DNA of 40,009 nt, from IMG/VR virus record IMGVR_UViG_3300007734_000680, positions 1-40,009 of that record; one strand, written 5' to 3'. This stretch comes from a virus. Under the pieces are notes generated by a model. The model was given only the letters and a program-made list of their open reading frames with translations, did no database searches and was not told the DNA's origin. Shown here piece after piece: positions 1 through 7,973 of this stretch (the first letter of the stretch is position 1; the number at the start of each line of letters is the position of its first letter). The translations under genes were made by a program, and so were the position numbers.

Positions 1-1376
1 ATACCAGCGACGCCGCATCGTCTAAGACGCTTGGCATCGCTGCCAATACGATGACCAACAATGCTTTTGGCTATGTTATTGAGAATGGTCAGTTGTCTAA
101 TATTGACACTTCGGCAGCAACTGCTGGATCTGCTGTATGGCTTGGAAGTACCCCAGGTTCATATCAATTTACTGTACCAGCGGAGCCAAATCATCAGGTT
201 TATCTCGGCGTTGTTACTAAGGCAAACGTATCTACTGGCGAGATCCTCGTCAAGGTACAGAATGGTTACGAACTTGACGAACTCCACGACGTGTTCGTGG
301 GCGGCGTCAGCACCGCACTCCCGCTCGTCTACAACAGCACCTCGTCTGGCTGGGTCGCACAGGCCCTCACGTCGGTCGGCATCGCGGACAACGCGGTGGT
401 GGCTGCAAAGATTGCTGCCGGAGCGGTTGGCTCTGCCGCGCTTGCGTCTGGTTCTGTTGTTGCCGCGTCGATTGCTGCTGGCGCTGTGGGATCTGCTGCA
501 ATCTCTGCTGGATCAATCAACTCCACACACATCGGCGCTAACGCAGTAGTGTCAGGTGACATTGCTGCCGGTGCCGTAGGTTCCGCTGCGCTGGCATCTG
601 GTGCCGTCGTTTCTGCTGCAATTGCATCTGGTGCTGTCGGTTCTGCTGCGCTGGCAGACAACGCCGTCGTGTCATCAAAGATTGCTGCTGGATCTGTTAC
701 TTCTGCAATCATTGCGGACAATGCCGTAGTTGCTGCAAAGATTGCTAACGCCGCAGTTGGAGCAGTTAAAATCAGTTCTGGAACTGCAACGTCAGGGACC
801 CTGCTCACGGCAGACGGATCAGGTGGAGTGTCATTTGCAGCCGCCCCTGCTGGTGGCGGCATGGTTTTAATTTCAACTGTGTCAGCATTTGCATCAGCAT
901 CACCGACCGCAAGCCTTGGGTTTACAAATATTCCTCAAACGTATACTAGATTGCATTTAATTGGACAGTTTTATGTTACTAGTGCAGGCGAGTATCAAAT
1001 TGGCATCAACCCTTCAACGGTAACCAACTCGATTGGCGGAACCACTGGGTTTGCAGGTCAAATATATTATATCTCAAAGACAAGCGACAATGGAGCTACT
1101 ACTTACGCAACTGGTTTAAATAATATGGAAGGTGTTGGAGGTGGTACGTTTTACTGTACTCTTCCAAGCATGACTAATAGGTGGTCAAACGTGGTTGTTG
1201 ACATCTACAACCCGCAAACTCTTGGTCCGACAAGCAAACTTGGATTTATTGCGCAACATAATGCTGGAAGGTTTGTTGGTCACAGTTGGGGACACTCTGA
1301 AGTAAGCGGTCCAGTAAGAACTCTTTGGGTAAGCGGTTCATTCCACATTGCACGATTTAGTCTTTACGGATCATAA
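1..1376 (+). CDS. Tail fibre protein, C-terminal part (continues from 39166)
   Basis: The frame is open from base 1: bases 1-2 complete a codon with the last base of the window, and codon phase is kept. The segment contains a block found in many phage fibres (around the residues VQNGYELDELHDV, near 260-300). Thirteen decapeptide repeats follow (384-773) of the type A-x-x-A-V-x-x-x-x-I/L, which would form a slender beta-structured shaft. The C-terminal ~180 residues are non-repetitive and aromatic-rich, as expected for a receptor-binding tip. An ATG at 51 is an internal methionine and not the start. A small coiled-coil gene follows after 9 bp. The function is inferred to be receptor binding; the receptor is unknown. 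Confidence 0.8.
   Translation, partial: TSDAASSKTLGIAANTMTNNAFGYVIENGQLSNIDTSAATAGSAVWLGSTPGSYQFTVPAEPNHQVYLGVVTKANVSTGEILVKVQNGYELDELHDVFVGGVSTALPLVYNSTSSGWVAQALTSVGIADNAVVAAKIAAGAVGSAALASGSVVAASIAAGAVGSAAISAGSINSTHIGANAVVSGDIAAGAVGSAALASGAVVSAAIASGAVGSAALADNAVVSSKIAAGSVTSAIIADNAVVAAKIANAAVGAVKISSGTATSGTLLTADGSGGVSFAAAPAGGGMVLISTVSAFASASPTASLGFTNIPQTYTRLHLIGQFYVTSAGEYQIGINPSTVTNSIGGTTGFAGQIYYISKTSDNGATTYATGLNNMEGVGGGTFYCTLPSMTNRWSNVVVDIYNPQTLGPTSKLGFIAQHNAGRFVGHSWGHSEVSGPVRTLWVSGSFHIARFSLYGS
384..773 (+). repeat. Thirteen in-frame decapeptide repeats in the tail-fibre shaft
   Basis: Thirteen consecutive 30-bp units encode decapeptides such as ADNAVVAAKI, AAGAVGSAAL and ASGAVVSAAI. Each places a small hydrophobic pair mid-unit and I or L at the end. 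The DNA copies are degenerate while the protein pattern is preserved, so selection acts on the protein. Known fibre shafts with ADNAV..AKI repeats suggest a trimeric beta-structured stalk. Confidence 0.8.
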
Positions 1377-1385
1377 GGAACAAGT

Positions 1386-1607
1386 ATGAATACCATTGCT
1401 ATTGATTGCCAAACTGGACAAATTGTAGAAAGATTGTTGACTTCAGAAGAAATTGTTCAAATTGAAGTCGAAAAATTAAAAACAGATGCTCAGTTAGCGG
1501 AAAACACTGCACGAGAAGCCGCTGCCGCTGCTGCAAAAGAATCAGCCCGCGCTAAGCTCGCCGCCCTCGGTCTCACCGAGGCTGAGGTTGCGGCGCTCGT
1601 CAAGTAA
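1386..1607 (+). CDS. Small coiled-coil protein downstream of tail fibre
   Basis: A 73-residue protein whose ATG lies 9 bp after the fibre stop, with a purine-rich AAGGAA upstream. Residues ~20-60 are highly charged and alanine-rich (REAAAAAAKESARAKLAALG) and should form a helix or coiled coil. The end, GLTEAEVAALVK, matches the ending of many small phage proteins encoded just after tail fibres. These are often guessed to be fibre assembly or attachment proteins, though the function is not established. The position suggests co-expression with the fibre and the lysis genes that follow. Confidence 0.65.
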   Translation: MNTIAIDCQTGQIVERLLTSEEIVQIEVEKLKTDAQLAENTAREAAAAAAKESARAKLAALGLTEAEVAALVK

Positions 1608-1622
1608 TGACTGTGGAAGAAG

Positions 1623-2207
1623 TTGAGCAAGACTGTGGCTGCTAAACTAGTCGTTCGCTCCCAGCTCGATCACGTCGAGAAGGGCGGCATACTAGACGAC
1701 TGCGGACCCTCTAGCGCTGCATGTGCAGTTTCGTGGGTACTCGGAAAGGATATCAGCGCTGCCGACGGGATCAAAGCCAAAGAAAAGGCCACCGGCCATA
1801 AGGACGTACAGGGTGTCAGCGACAATGGGTCAAGCTTATGGGATCTGATAAAAACCTGCAAGGAACTTGGCGCCAACGCCAGATATCCGCGGGACTGGAA
1901 CGACTGCGTCGAAAGCCTGAAGAAAGGCCACGCGATCATCATCAACGTCCAGGCTGCGAAGAACTACCCACCGCAGGCGATCAGCTCGTGGCACAAGCGC
2001 TACATCGGCAGGCACGCGGGGGCGACGTACGGCCACATGGCCGCAGCGGCGTGGTCTGACGGGATCGGGTTCCAGTTCGCGGACCCTACGTTCAGCGGCA
2101 AGGGCAAAGAGAAGTTTGCGGTCGTGGTGACCGAAGCTGAGCTCAAGGCAATCGCCTCGAGTAAGGGTGATGCACCGTTTAAGCGGTGCATCATCGTAAA
2201 GAAGTAA
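1623..2207 (+). CDS. Cysteine-peptidase-like endolysin (C39-like fold)
   Basis: A 194-residue protein with a papain/C39-like catalytic pattern. Cys27 lies in DDCGPSS at the start of a helix, His138 in YGHMAAAAW and Asp154 in FADPTF. This Cys-His-Asp order is that of the peptidase C39-like family used by many phages to cut peptidoglycan cross-links. The holin follows 9 bp later, which supports a lysis role. There is no signal peptide, so export would rely on the holin. The TTG at 1623 is chosen for a GGAAG just upstream, although the spacing is short; GTG at 1635 is an alternative. A bacteriocin-processing or inhibitor-type C39 protein is less likely in this context. Confidence 0.65.
   Translation: MSKTVAAKLVVRSQLDHVEKGGILDDCGPSSAACAVSWVLGKDISAADGIKAKEKATGHKDVQGVSDNGSSLWDLIKTCKELGANARYPRDWNDCVESLKKGHAIIINVQAAKNYPPQAISSWHKRYIGRHAGATYGHMAAAAWSDGIGFQFADPTFSGKGKEKFAVVVTEAELKAIASSKGDAPFKRCIIVKK
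2168..2193 (+). other. Inverted repeat at the end of the endolysin gene
   Basis: A perfect 10-bp stem (TGATGCACCG / CGGTGCATCA, 2168-2177 and 2184-2193) with a 6-base loop lies inside the last codons of the lysin, ~25 bp before the holin start. It has no T-tract, so it is more likely to influence translation or RNA stability than to end transcription. Confidence 0.5.
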
Positions 2208-2216
2208 GGAGATATC

Positions 2217-2432
2217 ATGAGCAAGTCAACAAAGGCACTACTGGCATCTTGGGGGCGATCATTCTTGGCGGCATGCCTCGCCCAGTTCCTGGTTCTCGGG
2301 GGCAGCGTATTTGACCTCAATGGTGACGGCGTCAAGTCGATTGTAGCGGCGGGTGTCGCAGCCATTGCGCCAGTCGTTATTCGCTACCTGAACCCAGAAG
2401 ACAAGGCATTCGGCGCAGGAGCGCGTGAGTAA
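2217..2432 (+). CDS. Holin
   Basis: A 71-residue membrane protein preceded by a good AAGGAG ribosome site. Two hydrophobic stretches are visible: residues ~8-28 (SWGRSFLAACLAQFLVLGG) and ~40-57 (SIVAAGVAAIAPVVIRYL). A short charged turn (DLNGDG) separates them, and the C terminus is charged (NPEDKAFG). This WGRSFLAA...PVVIRYLNP layout is a recognisable small phage holin family. It would form lesions in the cytoplasmic membrane and release the endolysin encoded immediately upstream. The end overlaps the next gene by 8 bp. Confidence 0.8.
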   Translation: MSKSTKALLASWGRSFLAACLAQFLVLGGSVFDLNGDGVKSIVAAGVAAIAPVVIRYLNPEDKAFGAGARE

Positions 2433-2913
2433 TATCAACTTGGCACCGGTGCTTACCGGTTGCCATGTATGCAGGAGCCCCCTCGCAGATCTGATTAGTC
2501 GGAGAATGCGGGAAGGGATGCCAGATACAAAGATCAGCAAGTGGCTGGAGACTGAGGGTCAGTACGTCAGCCGCATTACACTTGGCAAGCACCGCAGGGA
2601 GCATCTCACTACCGACTTCGAGCAGGCCAAGGCAGCTGCGATCAAGGTGATGGAAAAGCGCAAGAAGACCATGAAGCCAACATCTGGGACAGATCTTGCG
2701 GCGCTTGTTAGGGACTATACATTCTCTGCCGTTGAGAGCGGAGAGCTTGTACCAAGCCTTTCAGAGGGGCTCCGGGCCCAAGAGATCCTGGACCGCCGCC
2801 AAGAGAAGGGCGCAGACAGAGATCTTGCAATGACACTAGCATCTATCCTGGGCGGGGCAACAGTGGTCGAGGGAATTGCTACCCCCGTAGAACCAGAGCT
2901 TCTCACAGAATGA
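2425..2913 (+). CDS. Putative DNA-binding protein (possible small terminase subunit)
   Basis: A 162-residue protein starting at a GTG inside the holin 3' end. The N terminus has a CHVC pair followed by a helical segment (SRRMREGMPDTKISKWLE) and a helix with basic residues (SRITLGKHRREHL), resembling a helix-turn-helix. The middle is lysine-rich and the rest helical. The position upstream of the large terminase, separated only by accessory genes, and the HTH-like start fit a small terminase subunit, but I cannot see a decisive family motif. A transcription regulator is an alternative. It ends in an ATGA overlap with the next gene. Confidence 0.4.
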   Translation: MSNINLAPVLTGCHVCRSPLADLISRRMREGMPDTKISKWLETEGQYVSRITLGKHRREHLTTDFEQAKAAAIKVMEKRKKTMKPTSGTDLAALVRDYTFSAVESGELVPSLSEGLRAQEILDRRQEKGADRDLAMTLASILGGATVVEGIATPVEPELLTE

Positions 2914-3422
2914 TGACCTGGGTGTATGTCGGTGGAACGTTTGACATGTTCCACCACGGACACGCAGAGTTCCTGAGAAAGTGCAGGGACTATGGCAGGG
3001 TTATTGTCTCTTTGAACTCAGACGAGTTTGCAGAGCGCTACAAGAGAAAGCCGATCATGAATATCGCTGAGCGGATGGCTTCAGCACAAGCCTGCCGCTG
3101 GGTCGACAAGGTCGTTGTGAATATCGGTGACGAGGACACAGGGAAGACAATCGACTCGCTAACCGGAGTCAAAGTAATCTACATAGCTCACGGAGATGAC
3201 TGGACCGGCAACTCACTCCTTGGCCAGCTAGGTATAAGCCAGGAATGGCTAGACGAGCGGTCAATCCAAATGCTATACGTTCCATACACTCGGGGAATAT
3301 CAAGCAGCGATATCATTAGGAGAATCAGTGGCGACGTTCACAGCAATTGTAACTGCTCATGCGGACGAGGCAGCGATGCTGCGTACGATCAACTCGCTTC
3401 TGGACCAGACCAGGGCCCCTAA
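2910..3422 (+). CDS. TagD-like cytidylyltransferase (nucleotidyl transferase family)
   Basis: A 170-residue protein with the hallmark motifs of the glycerol-3-phosphate cytidylyltransferase group. These are GGTFDMFHHGH (residues 8-18, with the HxGH active-site signature), a lysine/arginine segment near RYKRKP, GDDW (95-98) and ISSSDI (130-135), equivalent to the ISTTxI nucleotide-binding motif. The known reaction of the family is CTP plus a sugar or polyol phosphate to a CDP-activated product. TagD makes CDP-glycerol for teichoic acids, but substrate choice cannot be read from this sequence, and some relatives use ATP. The start ATG overlaps the upstream stop (ATGA). The Cys-rich C-terminal ~30 residues overlap the following glycosyltransferase gene by 95 bp. 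The likely role is to activate a phospho-sugar or polyol for a phage-encoded glycan pathway. Confidence 0.75.
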   Translation: MMTWVYVGGTFDMFHHGHAEFLRKCRDYGRVIVSLNSDEFAERYKRKPIMNIAERMASAQACRWVDKVVVNIGDEDTGKTIDSLTGVKVIYIAHGDDWTGNSLLGQLGISQEWLDERSIQMLYVPYTRGISSSDIIRRISGDVHSNCNCSCGRGSDAAYDQLASGPDQGP

Positions 3423-3873
3423 TGAAATCATTGTCCTGGCTAGCGATATTAGCCTCTCTGAAGCTGAAAGGGCGTATCCAGCGATCAGGTTCTACCCAGA
3501 GCCAAACCTTAACGACTGGGGCCACGACAAGCGGGCCAAGGGGCTTGACCTGGCGACATCTGATTACGCGGGATGGTTCAACCACGACGACTCATACTCA
3601 AGCTCGTACATCGAAGAGATGATGGCTGAAGCTGAGTCTAGTCATGACGCAGTATTCTGTGGATGGTCAAAAAACAGCACGCCACAGTTCAGAAGCGGTA
3701 GCTCAACATCTGGTAACTACATTGTGAGCACAGAAGTTGGCAGGCGTGCCGGATACACGGATCGTCATTACGAGGCAGACGGTACGTTCATAGACAGAAT
3801 TGCCTCCATAGCAAAATCAGTGAAGTTTGTGCCAAAGGTACTATACTTCCACAATGAGGTGAGAAATGCCTAA
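3328..3873 (+). CDS. Family 2-like glycosyltransferase (GT-A fold)
   Basis: A 181-residue protein beginning at GTG 3328, with AGGAGA at good spacing upstream. The N terminus FTAIVTAHADEAAMLRTINSL is the usual GT2 first strand plus helix. PNEIIVLASD and a following PEPN segment continue the nucleotide-sugar fold. FNHDDSY (residues ~84-90) stands where GT-A enzymes have the metal-binding DxD. The protein is shorter than most GT2 enzymes and appears to be a bare catalytic domain. It overlaps the TagD-like gene by 95 bp in another frame, so the two are probably made together. The acceptor (host wall polymer, lipid carrier or virion protein) is unknown. Confidence 0.7.
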   Translation: MATFTAIVTAHADEAAMLRTINSLLDQTRAPNEIIVLASDISLSEAERAYPAIRFYPEPNLNDWGHDKRAKGLDLATSDYAGWFNHDDSYSSSYIEEMMAEAESSHDAVFCGWSKNSTPQFRSGSSTSGNYIVSTEVGRRAGYTDRHYEADGTFIDRIASIAKSVKFVPKVLYFHNEVRNA

Positions 3874-4183
3874 GACAGCAGCGTGGCAGCGCAAAGAGGG
3901 ACAAAACCCCAAGGGCGGCCTGAATGCCAAAGGAAGGGCATCGTACAAAGCCCAGACTGGCGGTACGCTTAAAGCTCCAGTCAAGAGGGGCGACAATCCA
4001 CGACGCGCATCATTCCTGGCCCGTATGGGCAGCATGCCAGGGCCTGAGCGCGACGAGAAGGGCCGACCAACCCGACTCCTACTCAGTCTCCAGGCGTGGG
4101 GAGCTAGCAGCAAGTCAGACGCGAAGGCAAAGGCACGAGCGATGAGCGAGCGGCTAAAGAATAAGAAGAAGAAGGAATCTTGA
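3866..4183 (+). CDS. DUF6321-like basic protein preceding the terminase
   Basis: A 105-residue, strongly basic protein. The segment GLNAKGRASYKAQTGGTLKAPV followed by RRASFLARMGSMPGPE resembles the DUF6321 phage family, which often sits beside terminase genes; this assignment is from memory of the family pattern. The C terminus is a lysine tail (RLKNKKKKES). It starts 8 bp before the glycosyltransferase stop and ends in a TTGA overlap with the terminase start. Function is unknown. A packaging-associated or DNA-binding role is a guess from position and charge. Confidence 0.6.
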   Translation: MPKTAAWQRKEGQNPKGGLNAKGRASYKAQTGGTLKAPVKRGDNPRRASFLARMGSMPGPERDEKGRPTRLLLSLQAWGASSKSDAKAKARAMSERLKNKKKKES

Positions 4184-5679
4184 GGTCTGTCCAAGGACAA
4201 GCCGCTCTCGATTTGGCTCGCGGTCGCGGTGACATCGAGTTCTTTGCTACTCGCTGGCTCGGTATCGAAGGCAACCCAGGACAGGTCCGATGGTGGAAGG
4301 CCTGCGCTGACCGAGCAGATGATGGGTTCAGGCCAAAGTACCTCACAACTGTCGTTTCCGCGGGTAATCGTGCCGGCAAAACGCTCGCGATGGCGGTTGT
4401 CTGCCTTCATCATGCCCTCTACAAGCTCGGGATTAGACCTCCCACCGGAGGAGATCAGGCGGATGCAATCCGCTGGATCAATGATCCGTACGAGTGGTAC
4501 CACGTGGGGATTCAGCAAGAGACTGCAGAGCTGGTTCATCGGGAGATAGCAATGATCTTGCAGGGGGCTCACCCTGCACAGAAGGGCCGAGGATGCCCGC
4601 TTACAAAGGAGCTCGGCAAGGTTGCCGACTTCGAGAAGAAGTATCGAGGTGAGTACCTGTGGATCAAGTTCAACCCGATAGTGGGCGGGGCCAGCATCCA
4701 CTTCCGGACGACCCAGGACAAGGCCAAGGCTCTCCTGGGCAAGGACATGCAGGGGATCTCCTTCGACGAGGCAGCTTTCGAGCCGCACTTGGTAACAATC
4801 TACCAAGAGGTGCTCAACCTACGACGACTTTCTACGGGGGGCCCTCTGCACTTCATCGGAACCCCAACAGAAGGCTACAACGACTACTCGGATCTGTGGG
4901 AGATGGGCAACCCGGACAATCCCAGCAGAGACGACCAGTTTATTTCGTTCCGGTTGTCCACGAGGGACAATATCGGGTACGGACTACGGCAGGAAGATTT
5001 CGACGCGGTCGTTAGGCAGCAGGCAGAGTACCTGATACCGCAAAACGTAGATGGATACTTCATCGAGTCACGGAAGGCGTTCTTCTCGTCTCAGGGAGTT
5101 GAAGCCTGCTTCGACAGCACATTGGAGGTCGAGGATGCGCCAAAGTCGGCTCACCGTTACGTCCAGGGTTGTGACCCTGGTATTTCGTCCGACGCAACAT
5201 GGGCGCTCACAATCGACATCACAAAGCGCACATCGATGCAGGGAGTACGTGCTCGGAAGCGCTCGGGCAAGCAAACGATCACTGCGGTCGTCAACATGGT
5301 ACGCGAAGGGCATTTGCTTTACAGTTCGAGCGCCCAGTGTACTACAGTAGTCGACTCGACCGGTATGGGTGGCAAGCTCTTCCGGGATGAGTTCTCGATC
5401 ATCAAGCCGCTCAGGGACTTCGACTTCGGCGGAACGAAGTCCAAGAAGCTTGAACTTCTAAACGACCTAAAGACAATAATCGACAAAGGGCAAATCAAGT
5501 TCCCCCGAGGGGGAATCTGGGAAGACTTGCGGAGGCAACTTTTGGCTTACAAACTTGAAGATAAGCGCATTGAGCAGGACGCCGTCATGGCGCTTGCTAT
5601 TGCTGTCCGCTATGCAATAAGGAATCCCGAAAAGGCCGCGGCCAACGTGGCCTTTTCCTATTTTGGAGCTGCTGAATAA
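4180..5679 (+). CDS. terL: Terminase large subunit
   Basis: A 499-residue packaging motor. The ATPase part has a Walker A variant SAGNRAGKT (60-68), a Walker B GISFDEA (192-198) and a coupling motif around FIGTPTEG (225-232). The C-terminal RNase H-like nuclease shows the expected acidic residues at D332 (GCDPG), D392 (VVDSTG) and D467 (EQDAVMA). It would cut concatemeric phage DNA and pump it into the prohead through the portal encoded next. The start is TTG 4180, overlapping the upstream stop (TTGA), and it ends in a TAATG overlap with the portal. The length is normal for the family. Packaging strategy (headful or sequence-specific) cannot be read directly. Confidence 0.93.
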   Translation: MRSVQGQAALDLARGRGDIEFFATRWLGIEGNPGQVRWWKACADRADDGFRPKYLTTVVSAGNRAGKTLAMAVVCLHHALYKLGIRPPTGGDQADAIRWINDPYEWYHVGIQQETAELVHREIAMILQGAHPAQKGRGCPLTKELGKVADFEKKYRGEYLWIKFNPIVGGASIHFRTTQDKAKALLGKDMQGISFDEAAFEPHLVTIYQEVLNLRRLSTGGPLHFIGTPTEGYNDYSDLWEMGNPDNPSRDDQFISFRLSTRDNIGYGLRQEDFDAVVRQQAEYLIPQNVDGYFIESRKAFFSSQGVEACFDSTLEVEDAPKSAHRYVQGCDPGISSDATWALTIDITKRTSMQGVRARKRSGKQTITAVVNMVREGHLLYSSSAQCTTVVDSTGMGGKLFRDEFSIIKPLRDFDFGGTKSKKLELLNDLKTIIDKGQIKFPRGGIWEDLRRQLLAYKLEDKRIEQDAVMALAIAVRYAIRNPEKAAANVAFSYFGAAE

Positions 5680-7973
5680 TGGCTAAGGTAAGAGGCGTAC
5701 CGCGTACATTCGTTGATGGCAAGGGGGTGCCGGGGCAGTATACTACTGACCCTGCGGTTGCCCCTGCCGCACAGGTCCGAGAAATCGGCAAGTCAATCGA
5801 CAAGGCCAAGCGCCTGTCTCGTGGGCAGGTTGAGCCTGGCCGAATGCCAAGCGCAGGGATCAACGTCAAGAACATCGCTTCGGTAGCCAAGGTACGAGGT
5901 GAATCGAGGACAGCAGCTCCGTCCTCTGTGCCCAATGCCGGGCTGTCTGGAAGCGGCTCTGTCGCAACCTCTCCGACTAAAACCAACTCATCTGCTGGCG
6001 GGCGTGGTAATCCTATTGCCAAGAACTATACCCCGCTTCAGATCGACAAACTGACGGAAACCCAGGCAAACTCAGTCATGATGCTCAAGAAGTCCCTTGA
6101 GATGCAGGACGTCAACCCTGACGAGCATGAAGAGTTTAAGCTGTATGGGGAGATTCTTACACGAAAGCAGCAGCTGGAGCCAGAGCAGAACAGACTTCGC
6201 AGCATCTTCCGTCGCTTCGACAGGATGTATCATCCCGACACTATCACGCTGGGCGGGGCCGACCACTGGGCCGAAGACCCGAGCGCTCGCCTCGCCGGCC
6301 GCGCCCACGTATCGGTAAACGTCCACGCCGCATACGTCAACATCCCGTCGTCGCTGCAGGCAGTGACCCCGGTCATCCACTACGTACCCGAGGCGGCAGA
6401 CGAAGAGTCGAGGTCTAATGCTGCAAATAGAGAGAGACTATTCTTTGCCTGGTGGAACGAGCAGAACATGGACCTCAAGCTAGAGACCGCTGCACTGACC
6501 AAGAGCCTATACGGATACACCGCGGCCAAGGTATACTGGGACGCAAACCTACGCATGCCAACGGTCAGTATCATCGAGCAGCCAGAGAATCTCTACATGG
6601 GGTTCGGAAACTCCGATTACACTCGTCTAGACTGGGCTCTGTACTGCTACGGCCTGTCACCTCAGGCAGTAAAGGAAGATTTTGGCATCGACATTATCCC
6701 AGTAAAGCAGGGCGAGAAGTGGTACGGATACTCAACGTCCGGCACCCACGATGACCCGCTTGGAACTGTTTACCAGAATCAGTTTGAACGCAACCCGCTT
6801 CGGCGCGAGACTGTTTACGAGCAACTCCAGGTTGAAGTCTACGACTACTGGTATAAGGTGCCGACGTCGGCCGGCAAGCCGCCGATGGTGTGGAACGCAA
6901 TCTACGTTGGAAACACTTTGGTGAAGCACACACGCCACCCAGAATATGCCGGCAACATCCCGTACGTCATGGTGCAGAACGGCAAGGTGCCAGGAAGTCC
7001 ATACGGCAAGCCGGAGCTCTATGACGTCGAGCAGCTTCTTCGCGAGAAGGACGAGCGGATCACAAACCAGGCCCAGATGATTCAGTCTGTGGTCGGCGGG
7101 CAGATGTGGCAGCTCATCGGTGCTGAGGCCCCAGACGAGGTGCCGCCGAACGCGTTGCCTAAGCCAAACAAGGTTGCAGCGCCCGGGCCAGGAAATGAGC
7201 TCCGTGCCCTTCAGCCGTTTATACCACAGTTCCAGATTGAGGACTACAATAAGCGAATCGACCGCGAAATTGCGGTTGTTACTGGACTCAATGACCTGCT
7301 TTTGGGCCTAGCGCCAACAAGCGTTCTTGGCTCGTCTAAGGCCATTGCTTCGTTGATTGCTAACTACGAGTCTCGCCTTGCTCCAAAGAGGAAGCTCTTC
7401 TACCAGTGGATCAAGGACGTTTGGGTGCTATGCGGACGGGTATGGTCCTCAAAAGATAAATCTATGGCAGCGATATTTGACGAGCAATACAGAATAGATG
7501 TTATTCCGCCTGAGCTTACCCCGCGTGACACGCTTGAGCTTGCTCAGACTGCAATCAATCTTGTACAGAACCGCATCTGGAGCGCAGAGCGCGCAATGGA
7601 TCGAGTTGGCGTTGAGGACCCTGAGGGCGAGCTTGACATCATTCGGGACGAGCAGACTGACGCAACCGTCAACCCTGCAGCTGTCTTGACAATGGCAAAC
7701 TTGCTCCAGACGTTCCAGGCGCTGCAGGCACAGGGCGTGCAAATGCAGCAGCTACAGGGACAGCAACAGCAAGCTGAACAACAGCTCCAGGCGCAACAGC
7801 AATCGCTGAACGCATCGAGGACACTTAACCCGCCGCTGACCGCGGCGCCCGGAATGACCAGCTTTGAGAACGCAGCGAACCCTCCACAGGAATCCCTGCC
7901 GGAGAACGCGCAAGCAGGAGCTCAGCTCCCGCTTGATCTCGAAGCCCCTGAAGAGAATGGGAGTGAGCAATAA
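5679..7973 (+). CDS. Portal protein
   Basis: A 764-residue protein directly after the terminase in a TAATG overlap. The first ~110 residues are basic, low complexity and likely disordered. From ~120 the protein shows portal-like features: long helices, a segment NMDLKLETAALTKSLYGYTAAKVYWD, and GLNDLLLGLAPTSVLGSSKAIASLI (around 540-565), comparable to the wing/clip helices of large portals. The C terminus is a glutamine-rich coiled coil. The size exceeds siphovirus portals (400-500 aa) and is closer to P22-type portals. It would form the dodecameric DNA channel at the head vertex. The assignment rests on position, size and these patterns. Confidence 0.85.
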   Translation: MAKVRGVPRTFVDGKGVPGQYTTDPAVAPAAQVREIGKSIDKAKRLSRGQVEPGRMPSAGINVKNIASVAKVRGESRTAAPSSVPNAGLSGSGSVATSPTKTNSSAGGRGNPIAKNYTPLQIDKLTETQANSVMMLKKSLEMQDVNPDEHEEFKLYGEILTRKQQLEPEQNRLRSIFRRFDRMYHPDTITLGGADHWAEDPSARLAGRAHVSVNVHAAYVNIPSSLQAVTPVIHYVPEAADEESRSNAANRERLFFAWWNEQNMDLKLETAALTKSLYGYTAAKVYWDANLRMPTVSIIEQPENLYMGFGNSDYTRLDWALYCYGLSPQAVKEDFGIDIIPVKQGEKWYGYSTSGTHDDPLGTVYQNQFERNPLRRETVYEQLQVEVYDYWYKVPTSAGKPPMVWNAIYVGNTLVKHTRHPEYAGNIPYVMVQNGKVPGSPYGKPELYDVEQLLREKDERITNQAQMIQSVVGGQMWQLIGAEAPDEVPPNALPKPNKVAAPGPGNELRALQPFIPQFQIEDYNKRIDREIAVVTGLNDLLLGLAPTSVLGSSKAIASLIANYESRLAPKRKLFYQWIKDVWVLCGRVWSSKDKSMAAIFDEQYRIDVIPPELTPRDTLELAQTAINLVQNRIWSAERAMDRVGVEDPEGELDIIRDEQTDATVNPAAVLTMANLLQTFQALQAQGVQMQQLQGQQQQAEQQLQAQQQSLNASRTLNPPLTAAPGMTSFENAANPPQESLPENAQAGAQLPLDLEAPEENGSEQ

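Noticed and set aside
384-773. CRISPR-like array
   Set aside because: Regular 30-bp spacing comes from in-frame protein repeats; there are no spacers and no conserved DNA repeat.
3841-4806. 321-codon minus-strand open frame
   Set aside because: Overlaps the DUF6321-like and terminase genes, which carry clear motifs; no plausible protein features.
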